From: Oscillospiraceae bacterium
Lineage (GTDB): Bacteria > Bacillota > Clostridia > Oscillospirales > Acutalibacteraceae
DNA: 64,000 bases
Reading direction: 5' to 3'
Assembly: GCA_902790325.1 (NCBI GenBank)
Contig: CADARP010000006.1
Location: forward strand, 52,178-116,177
This document shows positions 28,037 through 36,292 of the stretch, in pieces. Position numbers and translations under genes: made by a program. Positions within the stretch are counted from its first letter, which is position 1, and the number at the start of each line of letters is the position of its first letter. A model generated the notes under the pieces. That model was not told the origin of the DNA and did no database searches. It worked only from the letters and a program-made list of their open reading frames with translations.

Positions 28037-28669
28037 TTATTTCAGATTGTCGAATGCTTTGATCCACTCGTCTGCGATCAATGCGTGGCCGAACGGGGTG
28101 GGATGCACGCCTTCTTCCGTCCAGTGCTCCGCGGGGGCGCGCTTCTGCGCTTCGTCAAAAACCTGCTGCAGCGGCACGAACGTCTGCGAGAACGCATCTG
28201 CCGCGCGCTTTGCGGCGGCGGCGCGCAAAGAAATCTGACTGCTGAATTCTTCCCATGCGGCGTCGGTCGCGCGCCCATGCGTGATGAACGGCTCCAGAAT
28301 GAGAAAACGCGTCCGAGGCAGCTCTTGCAGAACTTCATCAAGCAGCATGGAATAGATGCGCTCGAACTTGTCTGCGGCAACGCCGTTGCTTTCGTTGATC
28401 TCGTGCCAGACGTCGTTGACGCCGATCAGGATGCTCACGACGTCCGGACGCAGATTGATGAGATCGCACTTGATGCGCGCATAAAGATCGACAACGCGGT
28501 CGCCGCTGACGCCGCGGTTGAGAAACCGGTACGCATCCGGCTGTGCACAGCCGAGCTTTGCCGACACAAGAAGGGGATACCCGAAACCAAATGCGCCGCC
28601 GTGCGTGTCGTTGTCGCGGACACGGCAGACGTCCGTAATGGAATCGCCTTGAAAGAGAATTGTCTGCAT
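28037..28669 (-). CDS. SGNH/GDSL-type hydrolase
   Basis: A 210-residue esterase-like protein without a signal peptide. Block I is FQGDSITD with the nucleophile Ser10, block II GVSGDRVVDL, block III LIGVNDVWHE, and the C-terminal block is TEEGVHPTPFGH with the catalytic His. The Asp that usually sits three residues before that His (DxxH) is Glu here, a conservative change. Family members deacetylate carbohydrates or hydrolyse esters and thioesters; the substrate is not evident. It lies 33 nt after a small unknown gene and ends at a good terminator. Confidence 0.88.
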   Translation of the reverse strand: MQTILFQGDSITDVCRVRDNDTHGGAFGFGYPLLVSAKLGCAQPDAYRFLNRGVSGDRVVDLYARIKCDLINLRPDVVSILIGVNDVWHEINESNGVAADKFERIYSMLLDEVLQELPRTRFLILEPFITHGRATDAAWEEFSSQISLRAAAAKRAADAFSQTFVPLQQVFDEAQKRAPAEHWTEEGVHPTPFGHALIADEWIKAFDNLK

Positions 28670-28702
28670 ACTATATTATTACCTTTCTTGTTTGAATTGC
28701 AT

Positions 28703-29101
28703 TTACCAAGATACGCTGATGCGGATCAGATAGCCTGTGAACCGTCCGGCGCTGATCTTGACCTTGATGTTCTTGAAACCGTTTTTCTCCATTTCGCCCA
28801 CGATGAAGTCGTGCAGATCGGCCTTGTTTACGCGCAGCACATGTTCGATATAGTTGTAGTCCTTCTGGCTGACAAAGATGCGCTCCTGTTCATGAATGAT
28901 ACCGACCATGTGCATGAAGTCAATATACATTTGATAGGATGTTTCGCCGCGGGACGCTTCCTCATAGCATTTTTTGAGGAAACAGCGCACAATGCCTTCT
29001 TTCAGCGAGAAATAGATCTCGTTGAGATAACGGTTTTCTTCCGTGCGTTCCTCGACGGGCGCCTGATCGGATTTCTTTCTCAATTCGTCAGCAAACGACA
29101 T
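28703..29101 (-). CDS. conserved-looking hypothetical protein, 132 aa
   Basis: I do not recognise a family. The protein is soluble and charged, mostly helical in its first 90 residues (EENRYLNEIYFSLKEGIVRC, then CYEEASRGETSYQMYIDF), and ends in a short beta-like part (NIKVKISAGRFTGYLIRI). It has its own promoter (29141-29170) and a TGGAGTGA ribosome binding site, and is probably co-transcribed with the SGNH hydrolase gene. It is divergent from the macro-domain gene, which could mean shared regulation, but nothing in the sequence shows a function. Confidence 0.6.
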   Translation of the reverse strand: MSFADELRKKSDQAPVEERTEENRYLNEIYFSLKEGIVRCFLKKCYEEASRGETSYQMYIDFMHMVGIIHEQERIFVSQKDYNYIEHVLRVNKADLHDFIVGEMEKNGFKNIKVKISAGRFTGYLIRISVSW

Positions 29102-29140
29102 CTGACATTCACTCCATACTGCCGAAATTTATTCTAATAT

Positions 29141-29170
29141 AGTATACAGCATTTCTTTGTATAAAGTCAA
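29141..29170 (-). promoter_or_regulatory. promoter of the 132-aa hypothetical/SGNH operon
   Basis: TTGACT (29170-29165), an 18-bp spacer and TATACT (29146-29141) on the minus strand. Confidence 0.65.
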
Positions 29171-29213
29171 GTATTTTGCACATGTACTTCCGGAAATCAA
29201 AGAAAACGCGGAA

Positions 29214-29242
29214 TTGACAAAACCACAGCTTTTTCTTATAAT
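29214..29242 (+). promoter_or_regulatory. consensus sigma-A promoter of the macro-domain gene
   Basis: A perfect TTGACA (29214-29219), a 17-bp spacer and a perfect TATAAT (29237-29242). An AAAGGAGG site follows before the ATG at 29271. Confidence 0.85.
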
Positions 29243-29270
29243 AGGATCATAATAAAAGGAGGTCGAAACG

Positions 29271-30446
29271 ATGCCCCTTCTTTTTGTCCGGCAAGATATA
29301 ACCAAAATGCAAGTGGATGCCATTGTCAATGCTGCCAACGAATCGCTGCTCGGCGGCGGAGGCGTGGACGGCGCGATCCATCATGCGGCGGGCCGCGGTC
29401 TGCTGCGCGAATGCCGCACGCTCGGCGGGTGCAAAACGGGTGAAGCCAAACGCACCCGCGGATACAAGCTGCCGTGTAAATACGTCATCCACACGGTCGG
29501 CCCTGTCTGGCATGGCGGAAATGCGGGCGAGGAAGCGCTGCTGACCGCGTGCTATACAAACTCCCTGCGGATCGCTGCGGAAAGCGGCTGTGAGAGCGTG
29601 GCATTTCCGTTGATTTCGTCCGGCGTTTACGGCTATCCCAAAGCGGACGCCATCCGTGTTGCCGTGCGCAGCATCCGCGCTTTTTTGCAGTTGCATGACA
29701 TGACCGTCTATCTTGTGCTGTTTGACCGCGACGCCGTCGACGTCGCAAAGGAGCGCTTCACCGATCTGCAGCAGTACATCAACGACCATGCCGTTCGGGA
29801 GATCGAACGGACCTTTGCCCGTGGAAACAAAGACGCTTTCCCCTTTGTGCGCACACAGCGCACCGCGCGGCAGGATCATCCGGATAAAAACGCTGACCTT
29901 GAACCGTCGCAGCCTTTCTTTGCGCCGAAAAAGGCACAAGAGAAGGTACAGTTCGATTTATTTGAAGCGGATGCGTGCGCCGCAAGCGAACGGGAGCCCG
30001 AGCCGGAAACGCGTCGGCCGCTCGCGTCGTCAATGTCGATGCCGGCAGAAGCGGGCAGCGGATCGATTGAGAATACACTGTCGCTGGACGATCTGCTGTG
30101 TCAGCTTGACGAGAGCTTTTCCGAGATGCTGCTGCGTAAGATCGACGAAAAGGGCATGACGGATGCGCAGTGCTACAAAAAGGCCAACATCGACCGCAAG
30201 CTTTTTTCCAAGATCCGCAGCAACGCACAGTATAAACCGAGCAAATCCACAGCATTGGCGTTTGCCATCGCGCTGGAGCTGCCGCTTCCGGAGGTGCGAG
30301 AGATGCTGGGCAAAGCAGGATATGCGCTGTCCCGCAGCAGCAAGTTCGACGTGATCGTGGAGTATTTCATCACGAACGGCGACTACGACGTGTTCGAGAT
30401 CAACGAGGCGCTGTTTGCGTTCGACCAGAATCTGCTCGGCGCATAA
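29271..30446 (+). CDS. macro domain (ADP-ribose-binding/hydrolase) protein with C-terminal XRE-like HTH
   Basis: A 391-residue two-domain protein. Residues 1-165 are a MacroD-type macro domain: VDAIVNAANESLLGGGGVDG, then AIHHAAG, and the second loop FPLISSGVYGYP. Such domains bind ADP-ribose and often remove it from proteins or from O-acetyl-ADP-ribose. A charged linker (about 165-265) leads to a C-terminal domain (about 270-391) whose first part, GMTDAQCYKKANIDRKLFSK and ALAFAIALELPLPEVREML, reads as an XRE-like helix-turn-helix; the end (SKFDVIVEYFITNGDYDVFE) is helical. It has a perfect consensus promoter. The vWA gene follows 84 nt downstream. The macro-domain assignment is firm; DNA binding by the second domain is inferred. 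Confidence 0.88.
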   Translation: MPLLFVRQDITKMQVDAIVNAANESLLGGGGVDGAIHHAAGRGLLRECRTLGGCKTGEAKRTRGYKLPCKYVIHTVGPVWHGGNAGEEALLTACYTNSLRIAAESGCESVAFPLISSGVYGYPKADAIRVAVRSIRAFLQLHDMTVYLVLFDRDAVDVAKERFTDLQQYINDHAVREIERTFARGNKDAFPFVRTQRTARQDHPDKNADLEPSQPFFAPKKAQEKVQFDLFEADACAASEREPEPETRRPLASSMSMPAEAGSGSIENTLSLDDLLCQLDESFSEMLLRKIDEKGMTDAQCYKKANIDRKLFSKIRSNAQYKPSKSTALAFAIALELPLPEVREMLGKAGYALSRSSKFDVIVEYFITNGDYDVFEINEALFAFDQNLLGA

Positions 30447-30530
30447 CAGAATAAATGTCGCTTCGCAGGCGACCAGATCCGGGATTGTTTCCTCTATACT
30501 GTAGGCACAAAAACAAAGGAGGAAACAAAC

Positions 30531-31199
30531 ATGAAAACGAACGCGGAAAACAAAAACAACCTGACGGAGCTTGTCTTTATCCTCGACCGCAGCGGCTCGA
30601 TGAGCGGGCTGGAGGCGGACACGATCGGCGGATTCAACTCGATGGTGGAGAAGCAGAAGAAGGAAGAGGGGACGGCATACGTCTCCACGGTACTGTTCAA
30701 CCAAGAGAGCACAGTGGTTCACGACCGCGTCGACGTGCAGAAGGTTGAGCCGATGACTGAGAAAACATACTGTGTCGGAGGCTGCACGGCGCTGCTGGAT
30801 GCGATCGGCGATGCTGTGAAGCACATCGGCAATATTCACAAGTATGCCCGTCCCGAGGACGTCCCGGCGCATACGCTGTTCGTCATCACGACCGACGGCA
30901 TGGAGAATGCCAGCCGCCGCTACAACGGCGATCAGGTGCGCAGGCTCGTCGAGCGTCAAAAGGAAAAGTACGGATGGGAGTTTCTGTTCCTCGGCGCGAA
31001 TATCGACGCGGTCGAAACGGCGCAGAGGATCGGTATCAGTGCAGACAGAGCTGTAGACTACTGCTGTGACAGCGCAGGTACGGCGCTCAACTACGAGACG
31101 CTGACAGAGTGCGTCAGCGACGTGCGCGCCGGTCGCGGCGTTTCCAAAACGTGGAGCGCGGCCATCAAGAGGGACCACAAAGAGAGAGGCCGGAGATAA
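30531..31199 (+). CDS. von Willebrand factor type A (vWA) domain protein
   Basis: A 222-residue, single-domain, probably cytoplasmic vWA protein. The metal-ion-dependent adhesion site is visible: DRSGSMSG (DxSxS), Thr in GGCTALLDAIGD and Asp in FVITTDGMENAS. It resembles the small YegL/TerY-like vWA proteins that act as adaptors in stress-response modules. It starts after AAAGGAGG, 84 nt after the macro-domain gene. A TATACT at 30495-30500 could be a separate -10 but has no good -35. Its partner protein is unknown. Confidence 0.85.
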   Translation: MKTNAENKNNLTELVFILDRSGSMSGLEADTIGGFNSMVEKQKKEEGTAYVSTVLFNQESTVVHDRVDVQKVEPMTEKTYCVGGCTALLDAIGDAVKHIGNIHKYARPEDVPAHTLFVITTDGMENASRRYNGDQVRRLVERQKEKYGWEFLFLGANIDAVETAQRIGISADRAVDYCCDSAGTALNYETLTECVSDVRAGRGVSKTWSAAIKRDHKERGRR

Positions 31200-31331
31200 G
31201 CGGCCCAAGGAAACGATTCCTGCCGTTCGGATACAACGAAGAAAAAGTGTCTGCGGGAATCTGTCCGAGGCGGATTTTCGCAGATACTCCGGAATATCGA
31301 AAAACTGATTTTATGTGAGGAGGACCCAATC

Positions 31332-32915
31332 ATGACATCTGTTACACCTTCCCGTCGATACAGCCATGTGGTGATCGTCGGGCTGGACGGCATGGGCATT
31401 TTTTGCAAGGATACGCCGACGCCGCGTATGGACGGGATCTTTGAAAACGGCGCAAAAACCACGCAGGCGCTGTCGCTGTTCCCCACCATCAGCGCGCAGA
31501 ACTGGGGTGCGATGCTGCTCGGCACCGACCCGGAAGTACACGGCTTGACGAACGGTATAATCAGTCAGCAGGAATACAAGAACAAAGACCTTCCTTCTAT
31601 CTTTACGACTGTCCGGCAGGCCTATCCGGACAGCGAGTTGTGCTCTGTGAGCAACTGGGAGCCGATCAATCACGGGATCATCGAACATGACGTCGGCGTG
31701 CTGCTTGAAACGGCGGACAACGGTGCGCAGACCACGGACAAGGTCGTGGAATGCATTAAAACAAGAAAGCCCGATCTGCTGTTCGTGCACATCGACGATC
31801 CGGACGGCGCCGGTCACCGGTACGACTACGGCACAAAGGAACACATGGCCTGCATCACCGACGTGGACGCTATGGTCGGCAGGATCTACGACGCCTGCGC
31901 CGAAGCGGGCATGATCGACGATACGCTGTTCATCACGATCACCGATCACGGCGGATATCGGTGCGGCCACGGCGGTTATACGGACGGTGAAAAATACATC
32001 TTCTTCGCGCTCTGCGGAAAAACCGTCCGCAAGACAGACGGCTTTTTTGCCACGACAAAGGATATCAATGCCATTGTGCGGTATGCGTTCGGCCTGGACA
32101 TCCCGCAGCCGCAGGATGACGGCTATTCCTCGCAGATACCGGAAGGCGTGTTCGCGGACTATGACGTTCCCTATGTGCTGTCCGCGACCGGCGGCCGCTG
32201 CGACGTCGAGCCGCGTCCGCAGCCGGAACTGTACGGCGAGAAGGGTCTGGCGAAGTTCTTTGATCCGGAAGAGATCAAGCTGGCGATGTTTTTTGAGTAC
32301 AATACGAAAGACGCCGTGGATAAGGTGCATTTCAGCGAATACGGGCAGGTGAAATACTATGCCGCCGGTGTGCGCGGCGCCTGTGCGGAACTGGGCGCAA
32401 CGGGCTGCCTTGTTTCCGAGGATATGCACTTCGGGACAGATGATTTCACGGTTTGCGCATGGCTCAAAGTGGACGACGCGCCCCCGTCGGAAGCGTACTA
32501 CTGCGGCACCAAGACCATGACGGATTCCGGCCCCGGTTTTATGCTTGGCTTTACAAATATGGCGACTTGGCTCGGGATCGAAACGCCCGATCCGAAGTCC
32601 TACATGGAATTCACGCTTCCGTATCTGCGGGATGTTTCCGGCGGGTGGCTGCATGTGACCTTTGCGTTTAACAGAAAAGAGCGCCGGATCGACCTGTACC
32701 GAAACTTCAAACTCAAAAAGGAAATTCTTCTTCCCGAGATCTTTGCGGATGTTTCTTTGGACGCGCTTCCGTTTACCGTCGGCGACGACGCATCCCGAAA
32801 GATCAACACGGGCAAAGACGCGCTGATCAATCTCGACGACCTTCTGATCTTCGGCAAGGCGTTCACGCAGGAAGACGCGGAGCGTCTCGCGGCATACTAC
32901 GAGTTCGGGAGCTGA
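31332..32915 (+). CDS. alkaline phosphatase superfamily phosphodiesterase with C-terminal LamG-like domain
   Basis: A 527-residue protein. Residues about 10-280 are a type I phosphodiesterase/nucleotide pyrophosphatase-like domain: IVGLDGMG (metal ligand Asp), SLFPTISAQNWGAMLLGTDP with the likely catalytic Thr, VHIDDPDGAGHRYDYG and ITDHGGYRCGHGG. Residues about 335-527 form a concanavalin-like (LamG) jelly roll (DDFTVCAWLKVDD, GGWLHVTFAFN, LDDLLIFGKAFTQEDAERLA), probably for carbohydrate binding. No signal peptide is visible. GAGGAGG precedes the ATG. The fused pair suggests phosphate or sulfate-like ester cleavage on a glycan or glycerophosphodiester; that is inference. Confidence 0.85.
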   Translation: MTSVTPSRRYSHVVIVGLDGMGIFCKDTPTPRMDGIFENGAKTTQALSLFPTISAQNWGAMLLGTDPEVHGLTNGIISQQEYKNKDLPSIFTTVRQAYPDSELCSVSNWEPINHGIIEHDVGVLLETADNGAQTTDKVVECIKTRKPDLLFVHIDDPDGAGHRYDYGTKEHMACITDVDAMVGRIYDACAEAGMIDDTLFITITDHGGYRCGHGGYTDGEKYIFFALCGKTVRKTDGFFATTKDINAIVRYAFGLDIPQPQDDGYSSQIPEGVFADYDVPYVLSATGGRCDVEPRPQPELYGEKGLAKFFDPEEIKLAMFFEYNTKDAVDKVHFSEYGQVKYYAAGVRGACAELGATGCLVSEDMHFGTDDFTVCAWLKVDDAPPSEAYYCGTKTMTDSGPGFMLGFTNMATWLGIETPDPKSYMEFTLPYLRDVSGGWLHVTFAFNRKERRIDLYRNFKLKKEILLPEIFADVSLDALPFTVGDDASRKINTGKDALINLDDLLIFGKAFTQEDAERLAAYYEFGS

Positions 32916-32945
32916 AGCATCGCCGTATTATGCGCGCTGCCCCCC

Positions 32946-32979
32946 AAAAAAGAATCGACATGTCCCGCGCAAGGGGACA
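32946..32979 (-). terminator. intrinsic terminator of the fucosidase gene
   Basis: On the minus strand TGTCCC (32979-32974) pairs with GGGACA (32966-32961), and a run of six T (32951-32946) follows after a short gap. The hairpin is weaker than its neighbour. Confidence 0.5.
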
Positions 32980-32987
32980 GACAAGCA

Positions 32988-33028
32988 GGAACCGCTCTGC
33001 AGCAGCAAGGCGGTTCCCGTATCTTTTT
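32988..33028 (+). terminator. intrinsic terminator of the phosphodiesterase gene
   Basis: GGAACCGC (32988-32995) pairs with GCGGTTCC (33010-33017), followed by CGTATCTTTTT. Confidence 0.75.
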
Positions 33029-33050
33029 AAATAGAATGTATAGAGGTTGA

Positions 33051-34364
33051 TCACTTTGTCAGTTTGACGCAGTAAACGTATTCCGAACGAAGATCGTCCG
33101 GGGAGATCGGATCAAAAATGAGGCAGACTTTTCCGTTCTCGCTCTGTACCGACGGGCGCACATCCGCACCCAGCAGCTCAGCTTTCAGGGACGGATCGAA
33201 CGGCAGATCATGGAGCACAACTTTGCCGAACGGGAACCGGAACAGGAAGGCGTATAGACTGCCGTCCTTCTGCGTGTAGCGCACGTTTTCGTCGCTGCTG
33301 TCGGCATACCGCACGCTGCCGTAGATGCCCTCGCCGTTGACGCGCAGCCAGCGGCCGATGTCCAACAGTTTCTGCTGCATGATCACCGGGATTCTGCCGT
33401 CCGGCGTCGGGCCGATATTCAGAAGGAAGTTGGTGCCTTTGCTGACGAGATCGACAAGCATCCGCACAAGCTCCGCAGAGGACAGATAGTCCTCTGGCGT
33501 TTCAAATCGGTTCCACCCGAACGAACCGCCGATGCCGCGGCACTCCTCAAACGGCCGATCCGCGTGCAGGTACGCTTTGGTGCCGCCGTGCGTGCTGTTG
33601 CCGTCGATATAGCCGTATTCGCTTGTGAAGTTGCCGCCCAGTCGTCCGCGCGTTTCTTTTCCCCAGCGGTCGTTCGGCACAATGAAATCGCGTACGCTGG
33701 ACTCGTTATACAGCCACTGCAGGAATTCCGTGCTGTGCCAGACGCTGCTGTCGTGCTCCCATTCGCCGTCCGTGAACAGCGTTGCGGGCTGATAAGTCTC
33801 CATCAATTCCTTGAGCATCGGGATCAAATGCTCGAGAGCGTATGTTTCCGGGTTCTGCAGATACAGCGGATGAAACCATTCGTAAACGGAGTGGTACACG
33901 CCGAACCGCACGTCCGTCTTGTCCAGCGCAGTTTTCAGCTCGCGGCAGAAATCGCGGTGCGGACCGACGTCGACGCTGTTCCAGAACGGCGCATATTTGG
34001 TCTTGTACATGCAGAATCCGTCGTGATGTTTGCTGACCAGATTCATGTACTTTGCGCCGGAACGCTGAAACAGATCAGCCCATTCATCCGCATCGAAGCA
34101 CTCTGCTTTGAACAGAGAAACAAAGTCGGTATATCGGAAATTCTTGCCGTAGGTCTTGTTGTGAAACGCCTGAAACTGTTTCTGTACCTCGTTCGGATCG
34201 GGGCGTGTGATCGCGTCCCAGTACCACTCGGCGTACTGGCCTTTCGGCGCAAACGCCGGCACGGAGTACAGCCCCCAATGGATGAAGATACCGAATTTCG
34301 CATCCCCGAACCACTTCGGTACAGGACGCGCGTTCAAAGATTCCCAGTTGTTTTCGTAATGCAT
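33051..34364 (-). CDS. alpha-L-fucosidase, glycoside hydrolase family 29
   Basis: The ATG at 34364 is chosen because GGAGGG lies just upstream; a longer reading to 34472 would have no ribosome binding site and would extend into the promoter region. The 437-residue protein starts directly with the GH29 fold (KWFGDAKFGIFIHWGLYS) and lacks a signal peptide. YMNLVSKHHDGFCMY is the active-site histidine block, and TLFTDGEWE places the catalytic nucleophile at Asp199. The enzyme should remove alpha-L-fucose from oligosaccharides, such as mucin or milk glycans. It has its own promoter (34484-34512) and terminator, so it is a single-gene unit. Confidence 0.94.
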   Translation of the reverse strand: MHYENNWESLNARPVPKWFGDAKFGIFIHWGLYSVPAFAPKGQYAEWYWDAITRPDPNEVQKQFQAFHNKTYGKNFRYTDFVSLFKAECFDADEWADLFQRSGAKYMNLVSKHHDGFCMYKTKYAPFWNSVDVGPHRDFCRELKTALDKTDVRFGVYHSVYEWFHPLYLQNPETYALEHLIPMLKELMETYQPATLFTDGEWEHDSSVWHSTEFLQWLYNESSVRDFIVPNDRWGKETRGRLGGNFTSEYGYIDGNSTHGGTKAYLHADRPFEECRGIGGSFGWNRFETPEDYLSSAELVRMLVDLVSKGTNFLLNIGPTPDGRIPVIMQQKLLDIGRWLRVNGEGIYGSVRYADSSDENVRYTQKDGSLYAFLFRFPFGKVVLHDLPFDPSLKAELLGADVRPSVQSENGKVCLIFDPISPDDLRSEYVYCVKLTK

Positions 34365-34678
34365 TGCTTTCCCTCCGGATACCGGACCGGTCGGAAACCG
34401 GATCGGTCCATGAATGTGCGGATGGTTCTTCGCCCGCCGATCAGCCGTTTTTGCTGCTCGACCGGCCGTCAACCCGCGTCCCCATCATAACATACTCATC
34501 CACCCGATACAAGTGTTTTATTATCCTGCACATTTGTGCGTTTTCATAAGCAGCAAGCCCGATCCGCGGCAGGGAAAACGAGCGGCAGTTAAGCTGCGGT
34601 TTATCGTACCGATCCTTAAAGAGTCTGTTTTCAAGCCGATAATAACGTGCTTCGTTTTGTATCGACTGCTGTTCCTGG
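34365..34678. other. intergenic region (314 bp) upstream of the fucosidase gene
   Basis: It contains the fucosidase promoter (34484-34512) and its leader. The rest, up to the stop of the zincin gene, is relatively AT-rich. I see no gene, RNA or clear terminator in it; a minus-strand open frame continues through it but has no ribosome binding site and no recognisable homology. Confidence 0.5.
34484..34512 (-). promoter_or_regulatory. promoter of the GH29 fucosidase gene
   Basis: TTGTAT (34512-34507), a 17-bp spacer and TATGAT (34489-34484) on the minus strand, giving a leader of about 110 nt. Confidence 0.6.
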
Positions 34679-36025
34679 TCAGCGCACGGACAGAAGAGCG
34701 TCGAAGTTTGCGCGGCTGCCGTGTTCATCCAGCGCGACACAGGACAAACCGGCATCGCTGCATGTTTGGAACAGCACGTTCTCAACTGCGTCATTGCCGA
34801 AGAAATCATCGGTGACAACGACGTCCGCACCGCGCACGTTCGCGTGAACCGCCGGCTGATACTGCATTTTGTAGAATCTGTAGAAGTTATAGAAATCCTT
34901 AACAGCCTGTGTGTCGGCGCTGTCGATATCCCGGATCTCGCGTGCGAGACACTGCACAAAGGTTTTGTCCACATATGCCAGCAGCTCGGGATTCACCGAT
35001 GTATCGGACTGCAGAACTTCCCCGTCCTTCTCGATCCATTCTACGCCCGTGAACGCGCTCTTTCCGAGCAGCGCGCACGCGTGCATGAACTTTTCTCCGT
35101 CGATGCTGTACTTCCGGGACAGAAACGCCTCTTCCTGTTTTGTGTCCGAACGGTAACGCATCGTCTGCATTGTGTCATAACCGAGCAGATGCTGCAGCAT
35201 GGTGTGGAGTTTATAGACCATGTTGTAATTTTTATCCTGCGTTCTGCCTGTCTGGACAAGGCTGGTTTCGTGCGCATCCGACAGTTTGTACGTTGCCGGC
35301 GCGAGAGACTCGATCCGGTCGGAGTAGGCGGCATTGTACAGCTGCGCGTCGCCTTCGATCAGAATGTAGTACATCCCGTTCCACAATTCTCCGCAGTTGC
35401 GCTTATTGTATTCGGAATCCAGATAGACGTCCTGATAGGCATGCATCATCTCGTGCAGGAACAGATCGCAGGTATCCTTTGTCGGTGTCAGGCAGCTCTC
35501 TCTCACGCACATCAGATCAAATCTGCTCCAAAAGAATCCGCAGGAGCCGCCGATGTGTACGCAGCTGCCTTCGTAATGATAGTCGCTGCCGGTAAACGTG
35601 TCGAAAGCTTTGGTATGCGCGACGGCAAACACAAAATTCATCTGTACGGTGTGCAGATCCGGAACGCCGGAAGACCGCAGGATCGCATATGCGGCAGGGT
35701 AGTTTCGGGTGAGCTGGTTGAAGGATTCACGAATGAGCGTTTCCATTTTGCTGTCCAGGTTCTTTTCTTTCAGCACGGTTTCCAGGACTTCCGCCGGCTG
35801 CGCGTTCTCGTCGTGATCCCACTCGTACTGCGGCAGCGTCGTGCATTCGTCGGCCGTGTTCGATCCGGATCCCGCCGCATTTTCAGCCGGTCTGACTTCT
35901 GTATCGGATGCCTGCGTCGTGATGTCCACGGCGCCGACAGGACGTGTTTTTGTCATGGTAACGATCCCGATCAGTACGATCACGACAGAGAAAAAAGTGC
36001 AAAGAGATCTTTTGGTGACGGACAT
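34679..36025 (-). CDS. membrane-anchored zincin-like metalloprotease (HEMMH)
   Basis: The ATG at 36025 follows CAAGGAGG; an upstream in-frame ATG has no such site. The 448-residue product has an N-terminal signal anchor (RSLCTFFSVVIVLIGIV) and a low-complexity linker. The centre has LFLHEMMHAYQD, a HExxH zinc site (His191, Glu192, His195). Glu224 in LIEGDAQLY is in the right place to be the third ligand (gluzincin-like). Several cysteines suggest extracellular disulfides. I do not recognise the family beyond zincin. It is probably an exported protease with no obvious partner; pckA upstream has its own promoter and terminator. Confidence 0.65.
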   Translation of the reverse strand: MSVTKRSLCTFFSVVIVLIGIVTMTKTRPVGAVDITTQASDTEVRPAENAAGSGSNTADECTTLPQYEWDHDENAQPAEVLETVLKEKNLDSKMETLIRESFNQLTRNYPAAYAILRSSGVPDLHTVQMNFVFAVAHTKAFDTFTGSDYHYEGSCVHIGGSCGFFWSRFDLMCVRESCLTPTKDTCDLFLHEMMHAYQDVYLDSEYNKRNCGELWNGMYYILIEGDAQLYNAAYSDRIESLAPATYKLSDAHETSLVQTGRTQDKNYNMVYKLHTMLQHLLGYDTMQTMRYRSDTKQEEAFLSRKYSIDGEKFMHACALLGKSAFTGVEWIEKDGEVLQSDTSVNPELLAYVDKTFVQCLAREIRDIDSADTQAVKDFYNFYRFYKMQYQPAVHANVRGADVVVTDDFFGNDAVENVLFQTCSDAGLSCVALDEHGSRANFDALLSVR

Positions 36026-36231
36026 GATGTTTCCTCCTTGTTTCTTTAACTGCCCATACGATAGCAGAAACCGAGGAAGAATTGCGCAAAATGTCAGGAA
36101 TAAAGCAGAAAATGTCAAATAAAAAGAAGGCGGGCGGACGTGTCGACGTATTCCGGGCGGTCGATCCGGTTTCTGCTTCCGTGAGGCGCATCCCGCATCC
36201 GGCGATCATTTGAAAGGTACGCGCAGAACAT

Positions 36232-36266
36232 AAAAGAAAAAAGGACCTGCCGAAGCAAGTCCTTTT
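36232..36266 (-). terminator. intrinsic terminator of pckA
   Basis: On the minus strand AAAAGGACTTGC-TTCG-GCAGGTCCTTTT is a near-perfect stem with a UUCG tetraloop, followed by TTCTTTT. It starts 27 nt after the pckA stop codon. Confidence 0.88.
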
Positions 36267-36292
36267 CTGTGCGGTTCAGTGCTGAGATCGCA

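Noticed and set aside
34441..34974. Minus-strand open frame running past the end of the zincin gene
   Set aside because: It is out of frame with the zincin gene, has no ribosome binding site, and its unique part shows no recognisable family; chance is more likely than a frameshifted tail.
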